A stretch of 34,440 bases of DNA, taken from positions 1-34,440 of the forward strand of contig JAEUHH010000045.1 in the NCBI GenBank assembly GCA_016795505.1, in the 5' to 3' direction. The notes beneath the pieces were generated by a model. The model was given only the letters and a program-made list of their open reading frames with translations, did no database searches and was not told the origin of the DNA. The position numbers and the translations under genes are program-made. Shown in pieces: positions 15,297-23,626 of the stretch. Source of the stretch: Verrucomicrobiales bacterium (GTDB taxonomy: Bacteria > Verrucomicrobiota > Verrucomicrobiia > Verrucomicrobiales > DEV007). Every line of letters starts with the position of its first letter. Within the stretch, counting starts at the first letter, position 1.

Positions 15297-15911
15297 TCAG
15301 CGGATCTGGGAGTCGAGGCGGCGGATCAGGCGCATCACGTCGCGATTGGCTCCGATGACGGCGGGCGGGGTGCTGGAAAGGGCGCGGATGCGGTCTTCGA
15401 CGCGGAGGCTGGCATTTTCGACGGCCTCGAGACGCTGCCGGGCCTCGGCGGGCGGGGCGCTGCGCCCGTCTTTGAACAGGTCGGAGAACCGGTCGCTGGC
15501 GGTCTCGAGGGAGGTGGTGGCTTCCTTGAGGGCCTGGAAGCCGCCGGTGGGCTTGCCGCCGCGCTGGGAGAGGAAGCGGTCGACTTCGCGGCGCAGGGTA
15601 TCGGTGGCGGTATCGAGGTCGCGGGCATCGAGGCGCAGGCCGTAGGGCACGTCGGCTGCCGGGGGCGCGTAGCCGGGTGCGGGCCGGTAGGGATCGCCGT
15701 AGCCGCCACTGTATCCACCGCCATAGCCGCCGGAGGCATAGGCGGGCGGGGGCGGCGGCGGTGGGCCATAGGCGGCGCCACCGGCATTGCCACCCTGGCT
15801 GGAGGCGGCGGCAGCGGCGACGCTCTGGAGGGTCTCGGTGTCGCAGCCGGTGGTGACGAGGCCGATGGAACCGGCGGCGGTGAGGGCGAGGATGCGGGTG
15901 GGGAGGTGCAT
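15297..15911 (-). CDS. Putative lipoprotein with Gly/Pro/Tyr-rich linker and helical C-terminus
   Basis: A 204-aa protein. The signal peptide ends in a lipobox (LVTTGC) with the lipidated cysteine at residue 23. Residues ~38-90 are low-complexity (proline run, GGY repeats), likely an unstructured periplasmic linker. The C-terminal ~110 residues are charged helices (DTATDTLRREVDRFL, ASLRVEDRIRALSS). The frame remains open to 16142, but that extension translates the heptamer array; the ATG at 15911, placing the lipobox correctly, is the start. I do not know its function; an envelope structural role is only a guess. Confidence 0.7.
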   Translation of the reverse strand: MHLPTRILALTAAGSIGLVTTGCDTETLQSVAAAAASSQGGNAGGAAYGPPPPPPPAYASGGYGGGYSGGYGDPYRPAPGYAPPAADVPYGLRLDARDLDTATDTLRREVDRFLSQRGGKPTGGFQALKEATTSLETASDRFSDLFKDGRSAPPAEARQRLEAVENASLRVEDRIRALSSTPPAVIGANRDVMRLIRRLDSQIR

Positions 15912-16003
15912 GGGAGGGAATCGGAGGGAGGTGGGAAAATCGCGGAGATGATGCCACGGATGGGGCGTTTTGCCACTGGGAGGGGTGGGGATTTTTGGGG
16001 ATC

Positions 16004-16090
16004 TTGGATCTTGGATCTTGGATCTTGGATTTTGGATTTTGGATCTTGGATCTTGGATCGTGGGATTGGGATTGGGATTGGGATTGGGAT
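16004..16090. repeat. Second TTGGATY heptamer array plus ATTGGG hexamers
   Basis: Eight heptamers run from 16004 to 16059 (TTGGATC x3, TTGGATT x2, TTGGATC x3). They are followed at ~16064-16090 by about four and a half copies of GGGATT. This is the same heptamer as at 14089-14158. Confidence 0.92.
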
Positions 16091-16092
16091 TT

Positions 16093-16842
16093 GAGTGGGC
16101 GGGAGATGATCCGGAAAAAGCCGGGCTGAAGGCCCGTCGCATACCAGCCCGGGCAACGCCCTGGGAACCGGGGCCAAATCATGAAAAGCGTCCTGAAGGG
16201 GCGCCGCCATCACCGGTGAAGGTATGCCGGATGCGACGCCCCTACAGGGCGTCTTGAGAGGGGTGGGTGGGGTTCCCCAGGGCGTTGCCCCTGGGCTGGT
16301 ATGCGGGCGCGCCGTTGGCGCTTTTTTTCGACGGTGACGGGCCGTGGGACGGATGGCGGGAATCAACGCGAACGGGGGAGCCTGGTCTGAATGATTGAAC
16401 GCGAATGGAAAGGAATGAAACGAATGACGCGAATGGGGGAATCGGGAATCGAGTGGGAGATGATCCGGAAAAAACCGGGCTGAAGGCCCGTCGCATACCA
16501 GCCCAGGGCAACGCCCTGGGAACCGGGGCCAAATCAGGAAAAGCGCCCTGAAGGGGCGCCGCCATCACCGGTAGGGGCATGCCGGATGCGACGCCCCTAC
16601 AGGGCGTCTTGAGAGGGGTGGGTGGGGTTCCCCAGGGCGTTGCCCTGGGCTGGTATGCGGGCGCGCCGTTGGCGCTTTTTTTCGACGGTGACGGGGCGTG
16701 GGACGGTGACGGGCCGTGGGACGGTGACGGGGCGTGGGACGGTGACGGGCCGTGGGACGGATGGCGGGGATCAACGCGAACGGGGGAGCCTGGTCTGAAT
16801 GATTGAACGCGAACGGAAAGGAATGAAACGAATGACGCGAAT
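16093..16842. repeat. ~350-bp tandem duplication of a repeat block
   Basis: Copy 1 (16093 to ~16438) and copy 2 (16451 to ~16842) are nearly identical along their length. Each contains GGGCTGAAGGCCCGTCGCAT, CCAGGGCGTTGCC..., a GCGCC-GTT-GGCGC-T7 hairpin (16309-16328; 16663-16682) and a GAATGAAACGAATGACGCGA tail. Copy 2 has expanded one 18-bp unit, GTGACGGGCCGTGGGACG, to about four copies (16685-16759) where copy 1 has one. No coding is supported. Confidence 0.9.
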
Positions 16843-16896
16843 CGGAAATGGTGCCTCGGGATGGGAACGAATAGTCCCCTGACGCCTGTCTGAACG

Positions 16897-16963
16897 GCAT
16901 CCCTGCCGGGATGCGCCGGATGCTCCTGGATCGATCGGTGGTGTCGCTTCGCTCAACCGCCGG
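16897..16963. repeat. Composite two-hairpin element overlapping a gene end
   Basis: GCATCCCTGCCGGGATGC at 16897-16914, a 21-bp gap, then the CGGTGGT...AACCGCCG hairpin at 16936-16963. The arrangement matches 13-85. The second hairpin runs into the coding region that ends at 16953, so the repeat supplies the stop codon and last residues of that protein. Confidence 0.75.
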
Positions 16964-19595
16964 CGGCGATGTAGGCGAGGAGGTCGGCGACATCCTGCTC
17001 GGTGAGGGCGGCTTCGAGGCCTTCGGGCATGAGGGAGCGACCGACGCCTTTCATGCTGGCGACATCTTTGCGGGGGAAGGTCTTTTCGAGGCCGCCGGGC
17101 ATGCGGACGGTGACTTCGGTGGCGTCCTCCTTGGCGATGAGGCCCATGACGGTCTCGCCGCTGTGGAGGCTGAAGGTAAAGGCCTGATACTGGGGGGCGA
17201 CCTCGGCGTTGGGGTCGAAGAGGTTTTTCAGGATGGAATCGGCGCCGGCGGTCTTGAAGGTGGCGAAATCGGGTCCGACGGCGGCTCCCTGGCCGTCGGG
17301 GGATTTGTGGCAGGTGATGCAGGCGCCCTTGAGGTAGGCGAGCTTGCCGCGGGCGGCATCGCCCTTGAGCTGGAGGGCGGCCTGGTAGCGGGCGACGACG
17401 GTCTCGCGGGGCACGACGGCGGGCCGGGGGATGACGCTGGCGGCGAGGGCTTTGACGGCGGCGTCGGCATGGTCGCGGAGCAGGTCGGCGGTGGTGCTGG
17501 GCAGGTCGGGGGCGGGCAGGGTGCCGGCTTTGATGGCCTGGAGCAGGGCGGTGGCGCGTTCGGGCCGGGCGGTGAGGGCGTCGAGGGCGGTGGCGCGCTG
17601 GCCGGGGCTGAGTCCGGTCCACTGGGCCAGGAGCAGCGGAGCGATGTCGGGCCCGCCGAGCGTGCCGGCGATCTGGATGGCCTGCTGGCGCAGGGACTCG
17701 GGGGCGGCGGCATCGGCGACGAGGGTGCGGATGGCGGCGGTGGACTCCGGGCTGGCGGCATCGTAGCCGAGTAGGCGCAGGGCGGTGGTGCGGGTGCCGG
17801 CGGCCGCGGCGGGATCGGACGCGGCCTGGCGGGCGGCGCTGAAAATGGCACCGAGCCGGCCCTGGGGATCCATCTTGGCGAGGCTGGTGCCCGCGCTGCG
17901 GAGGCCGGCGCCAAGGGCGGCGATGAGGGCGGCGGAATCGGAGCCGACTCCGGCGGCGACGATGGTGTCGATCACGGCGGTGACGGCGGCGGGATCGGCG
18001 GTTTTTCCGATCATCTCGGCGAGGCCGGTGCGGAACTCACCGGTGGCGCGGGGCCAGACGGCGGTCATGGCGGACGCGTCGGTGAGGGCGTGGAGGGCGA
18101 AAGCGGTGGCCCATTTGTCGTCGGTGCCGGGGGTGGGGGCGGCGGGACGGGGGAGGGGCTGGGATTGGCCGGCCTGATAGGCGAGGCGGGAACGGGTCAC
18201 GGCCTGCCAGCCGCTGTCGCGGTCGAGCGAAAACTTCGGCCGCTGGTAGCCGTCGGGCACGACGCGCCAGATGCGGCCGCGGTCGAAGCCGCTGTTCAGG
18301 TCGAGGTGTTTTTTGATGCCCTCGGGGATGGACCAGGGATGCTCGATGGTCTCGCGATACATGTCGCAGATGTAGAGGCAGCCGTCGGGGCCGTTGGCGA
18401 AATTGACGGGGCGGAACCAGTTGTCGCGGGAGCGGATGAACTCGATGTCTTTCTCATCGTCGGCGCGTTCGGCGATGGGCTGATAGGCGCCGGGGACGGG
18501 CTTGACGACTTTGCGGTGGACGAGGTTGCTACCGGCGTCACCGATGAAGGCATTGTCCTTGAAGGCGGGGCCGTAGGCATCCCCGGTGTAGATGGTGATG
18601 CCGGTGCCGGCGGTGAAGTAGCCGGAGACCCGTCCGCCGCCCTCCACGGCCCCACGGACTACGCCGGAGACGCGCCAGCGGGTGCGGACGATGCGCCAGG
18701 GCTCGTCGGGGCTGATGCGGAAGACGGGAGCGGCGGCGCCATCGACCGGGATGCCGGCGAGGGGTGCGGGCATGGAATGGTAGGGGTTCTCGGGGAGCCA
18801 GTGCCGCTCCCAGGCGACCCAGACGATGTGGGTGGAATTGCCACAGACATAGCGCCGGCCCTGGGAGTCGAAGCTCATGCCGTACTGGATGGTGCCATTT
18901 TCGGGACGGAGATCGAGGGTCCTGGGGTCGAAGGAAAAGTCGGTGCCGCGCACAGGGATGGCCTCGGAGGCGGGTTGGTCGGGCCGGCGGATGATGCCGC
19001 CATTGCCGGCGGTGGCGCCCCAGATGCGATTGTCGGGACCCCACTGGAGGCTGTTGACGAGGGCCTGGACGTTCAGCCGGGCCGCTCCTTCGCCGAAGCC
19101 GGTGAAGACGATCTTTTTCTCGTCGGCGACGCCATCGCCGTCGGTGTCCTTGAAATAGTGGATGTCGGGCGTGGCGGCGACGAAGACCCCGCCGTCCCAG
19201 CAGGTGACGGCGGTGGCCCATTTCAAGCCGTCGGCATAGACGGTGGACCGGTCGAAGGTGCCGTCGTCGTCGTCATCGAAGAGCAGGCGGATGCGGCACA
19301 GGGCATCGTCGCGGCGCTCGGAGTAGCCGCGCATCTCGACGACGAACAGGCGGCCTTTCTCGTCGAACTCGATGTCGATGGGGTCGTTGACGAGCGGCTC
19401 GTGGGCGGCGAGTTCGAGGCGGAAGCCGGGCCGGACTTCAAAGGTGCCGAGGGCGTCGGCGGGTTCGGTCGGGGGGATGCGCGGCAGCTCTTTCGGGTCG
19501 GCCTGGGGCTCCTCCTGGGCATTCACCAGGGACAGGGTGGCGGCAGTGGCGGTAAGGATGGCCAGGGCGCGACGGGACAGCGTGGGGGAAATCAT
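16953..19595 (-). CDS. PVC-type membrane-bound dehydrogenase with HEAT region and C-terminal cytochrome c
   Basis: An 880-aa exported protein. The signal peptide ends LSLVNAQEE (~26). Residues ~45-480 form the beta-propeller 'Piru_Ver' dehydrogenase-like domain (GFRLELAAHEPLVNDPIDIEFDEKGRLFVVEMRGY, DTDGDGVADEKK, NGPDGCLYICDMYRETIEHPWSIP). An Ala-rich HEAT-like helical region (~500-730) follows. The last domain is the Pirellula/Verrucomicrobium-type haem-binding domain, with C759-I-T-C762-H763 and a later MPEGLEAAL. Such proteins are periplasmic and numerous in PVC genomes; substrates are mostly unknown. The frame is open far upstream (to 21155) but that part is antisense to the next gene; the ATG at 19595 with its signal peptide is the start. 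It is divergent from a related gene 129 bp away. Confidence 0.9.
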   Translation of the reverse strand: MISPTLSRRALAILTATAATLSLVNAQEEPQADPKELPRIPPTEPADALGTFEVRPGFRLELAAHEPLVNDPIDIEFDEKGRLFVVEMRGYSERRDDALCRIRLLFDDDDDGTFDRSTVYADGLKWATAVTCWDGGVFVAATPDIHYFKDTDGDGVADEKKIVFTGFGEGAARLNVQALVNSLQWGPDNRIWGATAGNGGIIRRPDQPASEAIPVRGTDFSFDPRTLDLRPENGTIQYGMSFDSQGRRYVCGNSTHIVWVAWERHWLPENPYHSMPAPLAGIPVDGAAAPVFRISPDEPWRIVRTRWRVSGVVRGAVEGGGRVSGYFTAGTGITIYTGDAYGPAFKDNAFIGDAGSNLVHRKVVKPVPGAYQPIAERADDEKDIEFIRSRDNWFRPVNFANGPDGCLYICDMYRETIEHPWSIPEGIKKHLDLNSGFDRGRIWRVVPDGYQRPKFSLDRDSGWQAVTRSRLAYQAGQSQPLPRPAAPTPGTDDKWATAFALHALTDASAMTAVWPRATGEFRTGLAEMIGKTADPAAVTAVIDTIVAAGVGSDSAALIAALGAGLRSAGTSLAKMDPQGRLGAIFSAARQAASDPAAAAGTRTTALRLLGYDAASPESTAAIRTLVADAAAPESLRQQAIQIAGTLGGPDIAPLLLAQWTGLSPGQRATALDALTARPERATALLQAIKAGTLPAPDLPSTTADLLRDHADAAVKALAASVIPRPAVVPRETVVARYQAALQLKGDAARGKLAYLKGACITCHKSPDGQGAAVGPDFATFKTAGADSILKNLFDPNAEVAPQYQAFTFSLHSGETVMGLIAKEDATEVTVRMPGGLEKTFPRKDVASMKGVGRSLMPEGLEAALTEQDVADLLAYIAAGG

Positions 19596-19724
19596 ACCGG
19601 GATGGTGCGGAAAAACCGGGGGGCTGGCCAGTCCGCATTTGCGTTGCCGGAGTGGTGGAGGTGGCGGGGATGAGGCGGAGTTTTCGGTTTCCCGGCGGGG
19701 ATTTTGGGGTTTCACTCTCCGGCT
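19596..19724. promoter_or_regulatory. 129-bp divergent region between two paralogous cytochrome genes
   Basis: The start codons of the two PVC-type dehydrogenase genes face away from each other across this segment, so it must hold both promoters unless they lie inside coding DNA. I see no convincing -35/-10 pair and no clear operator palindrome. Shared control of the pair is an inference from layout only. Confidence 0.4.
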
Positions 19725-22700
19725 ATGTCTGTGAAAACGCCCCCGGTTTCCCTTTACCCAACCCTGTCCCTGATCGCCGCCTGTCTGGGCGGCTCCGTCG
19801 CCCCGCTGGCGGCGCAAAACGGCCTCCGCGACATCCCCGACCCGTCCGTGGAGGCCCAACTCGCCGGTTTCAAGCTGCCGGAGGGCGCAAAGATCAATCT
19901 GTTCGCGGGCGACCCGGCGATCAACAAGCCGGTCCACATGAACTGGGACAGCGCGGGCCGTCTCTGGGTGGTGGGCAGCTCGATGTATCCCCACATCAAA
20001 CCGGGACAGGACGAGGAGGACAAACTCTACGTGCTCGAGGATGCCGATGGCGACGGGGTGGCAGAAAAGGCCACGGTTTTCGCCGACGACCTGCACATCC
20101 CGTCGGCGGTGCTGCCGGGCGACGGCGGGGTCTATGTGGTGAACTCGACGGAGATCCTCTTTTTGCAGGATGCCGACGGAGATGGGAAAGCCGACCGGCG
20201 GACGGTGATGCTGTCGGGCTTCGGCACGGAGGATACCCACCATCTCGTCCACACCCTGCGGTGGGGGCCGGAGGGGATGATGTGGTTCAACCAGTCGATC
20301 TACATCCACAGCCACGTGGAGACGCCCTACGGGGTGCGGCGCATGCTGGGCGGCGGGATGTGGCATTTCCGCCCCGAGACGCGGCGGCTGGAGCCCTTCA
20401 TGCTGGGCCTGGTGAACTCGTGGGGCCATGTCTTCGATGACTGGGGCCAGAGTTTCATGACCGACGGCGCCGGGGGGCAGGGGATCAACTTTGTCTTCCC
20501 CCGTTCGGTCTTCCTGTCCTCGCCGGGGGCGTCGCGCATCCTGTCGGGGCTGAATCCCGGCCAGCCGAAGCACTGCGGCGTCGAGGTCCTGACCGGCCGG
20601 CATCTGCCGGACGACTGGCAGGGCACGCTGGCGGCTCCGGACTTCCGCGGGCACCGGATCAATCGGTTCCGCCTCAGTGACAACGGCAGCGCCTACACCT
20701 CGACGCAGGTGGATGACCTGGTCAGCTCGACCCACCGGGCCTTCCGGCCGATCGATGTGAAGATGGGGCCGGACGGGGCGATCTACATCGCGGACTGGTA
20801 CAACCCCATCATTCAGCATGGCGAGGTCGATTTCCGCGATCCGCGGCGCGACCACCAGCACGGCCGCATCTGGCGGATCACCTTCGAGGGGCGCGATCTG
20901 GTGAAAAAGCCGGCCATCAAGGACGCTCCGGTGCCGGATCTGGTGGCGCTGCTCGATGCGCCGGAAGGCTACTCGCGCCAGTTGGCCATCGCCGAACTGC
21001 GGACCCGGTCCGCCGACGAGGCCCTGCCGGCGATCGAGAAAGCCCACGCGGCGGCGACCACGGATCTGGGCCGGCTGCGCGCCCTCTGGGCCAGTCAGGC
21101 GGTGAACCGCACCCGGCACGACTGGGCCGCGGCGCTGACGGCATCGGAAAGCCACAAGGCCCGCGCCGCAGCGCTCCGGGCGGTGTACTACGAGGCGTCA
21201 ACAAACGCCGAGGCGCTCGCCCTGGCGGAGAAAGCGGTCGCCGATCCGCACCCGCAGGTGCGCCTGTGGGGCGTGAGCGTGCTGGCCCAGCTCGACTCGC
21301 CGGACACGGTGAAAATCGCCCTGCGCGCGCTGAACGGGGTGGCGGTGGACGATTTCCTCGACTTCGCGGTGTGGTCGATCTGTCGCGAGCACAAGTCCCG
21401 CTGGATGCCGAAGCTGTCGGAGGGGAATCCCTTTGAAAGCACCAGCCAGCTCCTCTTCGCGGCCCGCGCGGTGAACGAGCCGGTCGGCATACCCCAGGTG
21501 TTGGACGGTCTGACGAAGGGTGAGATCGCCTCCGACGAGGACATGACCGACGTGGCGGACTTTCTCAGCCGGGTGGGCAATGCCGAGCAGCTCGACGCGC
21601 TGTTCACCCATGCCCTCGCCGACGGGCGCTCGCCGGCGCACCAGGCGATCGTGCTGAAGGCCCTGGCCGAGGCGGGGCGGCTGCGCAAACTGACGCCGGC
21701 CGGTGATCCGGCCCGGCTGACGCGCTTTCTGGAGTCGGGCGAGGCGGCGACGTTCGCCCAGGCCGCCTCTCTGGCCGGCCAGTGGAAGCTGGAGGCGGCC
21801 CGGCCCGTGCTGGAGCAGGCCTTTGTTGCCTCCGCCGACCGCGACGAGACCCGCGCCCGGGCCGCGCTCGACGGTCTGCGCACCCTCGGCGGCGGGCCGA
21901 CGGTGGCGTTTCTCGCCAAACTCGCCAAGGATGAGTCGGCCAGCTTCAAGGTGCGTTCGCTGGCGGTGATCGGCCGCACCCAGATGGACCCCAAAGCCGG
22001 CGCCGAACTGGCCCTGCCGGTGCTGAAGGCGGCCCCCGGCGGCCGGGATCCGCACGGGATCTTCGATGCCTTCCTCGCGAACAAACAGGGTCCCATCGCC
22101 CTGGCAACCCTGTTGAATCAGCAACCGGCCGGATCCCTGCCGCAGGAGATCGCCCTGCTGGGCGTGCAGAAGGCGGGCAGCGCCGCGACCAAGCCGGAGG
22201 AACTGGTGAAGGCCCTCCAGCAGGCCGGCGGGCTGAAGCCGATGAAGATGGCCCTGACGCCGGAGGAGATGGAGCGGATGATGAAGCTGGTGGCCGAAAA
22301 GGGCGACCCGCACCGCGGTGAGTCGATCTATCGCCGGGCCGCGCTGCAATGCGTCGTCTGCCACGCGATCGGCGGGGCGGGGGGTATCATCGGGCCGGAC
22401 CTGGTCTCGATCGGCTCCAGTGCTCCGGTGGACTATCTGGTGGAGTCACTGCTGGAGCCGAGCAAGAAGATCAAGGAGGGCTATCACACCACGCTCGTCA
22501 CCACGAAGAAGGGCGACAACTTCGCCGGGGCGATCGCCCGCGAGGACGCCAAGGAGATCGTGGTCCGCGACGCCGCCGGGGTGGAGCACCGCGTGCCCAA
22601 GTCGGAGGTGGCCAGTAATCTGGTCAGCCCCGTGTCGCTGATGCCGCCGGGTCTGACGTTGCAACTGCGCGAGGATGAATTTGTCGACCTGGTGCGGTTT

Positions 22701-23195
22701 CTCTCCGAGCTGGGCAAGGACGGAGCCTTCAAGACGCCGGCGAACCGCTACCTGCGCCAGTGGCAGGCCCTCCAGCCGCACGAGCGCACCCGCGACGAGA
22801 TCGGCCACTACGGGGAGAAGATTTTTGCCGAGGATTTCGCCGGCTACCAGTGGGTGCCCATCTACGCGAAGGTGAATGGCGACGTGCCGTCCGGCGAGAT
22901 GCCGCAAGTGGTGGGTCGCGGCCAGAACCGCTTCGGTGTGGCGCGGAGCTTCATCGAGGTCAGCCAGGCGGGCAAGGTGCCGGTGAAGATCTCCGGTAAA
23001 TTGAAGGATCTGCACCTCTACATCGGCGAGACGAAGATCGCGCTGCCTGCCGAGGGCAACGAGGCCACCGTCGAGCTGGATCTGAAGCCCGGCCGCCACC
23101 GCCTCACCGCCGCCGGCTTGCTCGGGTACGGCTACGAGACGGTCCGGGTGGAACTGACCGGCGACGCCGGGATGGCCCGGGCGGTGGGTCCGTGA
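19725..23195 (+). CDS. Large PVC-type membrane-bound dehydrogenase/HEAT/cytochrome c protein
   Basis: A 1156-aa exported protein. The signal peptide (~1-30) ends APLAAQNGL. A beta-propeller domain (~40-420) contains LPEGAKINLFAGDPAINKPVHMNWDSAGRLWV, EDADGDGVAEKA, DADGDGKADRRT and GPDGAIYIADWYNPIIQHGE. A long HEAT-like helical region covers ~430-830. The haem-binding domain has C876-V-V-C879-H880 followed by GIIGPDL and GYHTTLV. A ~150-residue beta-rich C-terminal tail (FAGYQWVPIYAKVNGDVP...) is absent from the neighbour. It is a paralogue of the protein at 16953-19595 with the same domain order. The ATG at 19725 is preferred over an in-frame TTG at 19704. A periplasmic redox role is inferred from the family; the substrate is unknown. 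Confidence 0.9.
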   Translation: MSVKTPPVSLYPTLSLIAACLGGSVAPLAAQNGLRDIPDPSVEAQLAGFKLPEGAKINLFAGDPAINKPVHMNWDSAGRLWVVGSSMYPHIKPGQDEEDKLYVLEDADGDGVAEKATVFADDLHIPSAVLPGDGGVYVVNSTEILFLQDADGDGKADRRTVMLSGFGTEDTHHLVHTLRWGPEGMMWFNQSIYIHSHVETPYGVRRMLGGGMWHFRPETRRLEPFMLGLVNSWGHVFDDWGQSFMTDGAGGQGINFVFPRSVFLSSPGASRILSGLNPGQPKHCGVEVLTGRHLPDDWQGTLAAPDFRGHRINRFRLSDNGSAYTSTQVDDLVSSTHRAFRPIDVKMGPDGAIYIADWYNPIIQHGEVDFRDPRRDHQHGRIWRITFEGRDLVKKPAIKDAPVPDLVALLDAPEGYSRQLAIAELRTRSADEALPAIEKAHAAATTDLGRLRALWASQAVNRTRHDWAAALTASESHKARAAALRAVYYEASTNAEALALAEKAVADPHPQVRLWGVSVLAQLDSPDTVKIALRALNGVAVDDFLDFAVWSICREHKSRWMPKLSEGNPFESTSQLLFAARAVNEPVGIPQVLDGLTKGEIASDEDMTDVADFLSRVGNAEQLDALFTHALADGRSPAHQAIVLKALAEAGRLRKLTPAGDPARLTRFLESGEAATFAQAASLAGQWKLEAARPVLEQAFVASADRDETRARAALDGLRTLGGGPTVAFLAKLAKDESASFKVRSLAVIGRTQMDPKAGAELALPVLKAAPGGRDPHGIFDAFLANKQGPIALATLLNQQPAGSLPQEIALLGVQKAGSAATKPEELVKALQQAGGLKPMKMALTPEEMERMMKLVAEKGDPHRGESIYRRAALQCVVCHAIGGAGGIIGPDLVSIGSSAPVDYLVESLLEPSKKIKEGYHTTLVTTKKGDNFAGAIAREDAKEIVVRDAAGVEHRVPKSEVASNLVSPVSLMPPGLTLQLREDEFVDLVRFLSELGKDGAFKTPANRYLRQWQALQPHERTRDEIGHYGEKIFAEDFAGYQWVPIYAKVNGDVPSGEMPQVVGRGQNRFGVARSFIEVSQAGKVPVKISGKLKDLHLYIGETKIALPAEGNEATVELDLKPGRHRLTAAGLLGYGYETVRVELTGDAGMARAVGP

Positions 23196-23244
23196 GGTGC
23201 TGGTTGAACTTTGGGGCGGGTTGAGCAGGCGTTTGCTGTGATGC

Positions 23245-23263
23245 CGAATGAGCGACTCATTCG
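23245..23263. other. 8-bp-stem hairpin between convergent genes
   Basis: CGAATGAG-CGA-CTCATTCG is a perfect stem of eight pairs with a three-base loop, in the 119-bp gap between the plus-strand cytochrome gene and the minus-strand PII-like gene. There is no T run, so it is not a classic rho-independent terminator. It could be a bidirectional stop or an operator. Confidence 0.4.
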
Positions 23264-23314
23264 CGTCGAGGACCTGCTGCCTTGACCGCCCCTGCGAAGG
23301 TCAGGGTTACCCGA

Positions 23315-23626
23315 TCAGCGGGGGTGCTGGTATTTCTCCCCCCGCATCACATCGACATCGGCGGCGTAGATGATGAGCGACCAATCGGCGAAATAGCGGC
23401 GGCCGATCTCGTCCATCAGGCGCTCGGCGAGGTCGGGCGAGACGATGGTGTCGATCTGGACATTGCGGCCCTCCCACTCGGAGGCGCGGATGCCGCGGGT
23501 GCCCTCGCCTTCGACGGCGGTGAGGGTCCAGCCGGTGGCTCCCAGCTCTTTGAGCAGGTCGAGCAGGTCGTCGCGGAGCACGCGCTCGGCGATCACGGTG
23601 ACTTTGCGGAGGCGGATGGGGGTCAT
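23315..23626 (-). CDS. PII-like signalling protein, SbtB type
   Basis: A 103-aa protein with the PII ferredoxin-like fold pattern: beta-strand MTPIRLRKVTVIAE, helix with DDLLDLLKELGATGWTLT, then a T-loop containing EGEGTRGIRASEWEGRNVQIDTIV, and the second half LAERLMDEI...YFADWSLIIYAADVDVMRG. RASEWEGRNV is typical of SbtB, which controls the SbtA bicarbonate permease by binding adenine nucleotides. The C-terminus ends EKYQHPR and lacks the CGPxGC-type tail found in many cyanobacterial SbtB proteins. Its ATG overlaps the stop of the permease gene by four bases (ATGA), indicating coupled translation. A role in gating that permease is a strong inference from context. Confidence 0.85.
   Translation of the reverse strand: MTPIRLRKVTVIAERVLRDDLLDLLKELGATGWTLTAVEGEGTRGIRASEWEGRNVQIDTIVSPDLAERLMDEIGRRYFADWSLIIYAADVDVMRGEKYQHPR

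Noticed and set aside
15912-16142. N-terminal extension of the lipoprotein
   Set aside because: It translates the heptamer and hexamer repeats and would bury the lipobox signal peptide.
18090-19673. 527-codon plus-strand open frame
   Set aside because: Antisense to the PVC-type dehydrogenase propeller domain; Gly/Val/Asp-rich shadow.
19596-21155. N-terminal extension of the 880-aa cytochrome protein to 1400 codons
   Set aside because: The extension is antisense to the divergent paralogue; the signal peptide at 19595 marks the real start.
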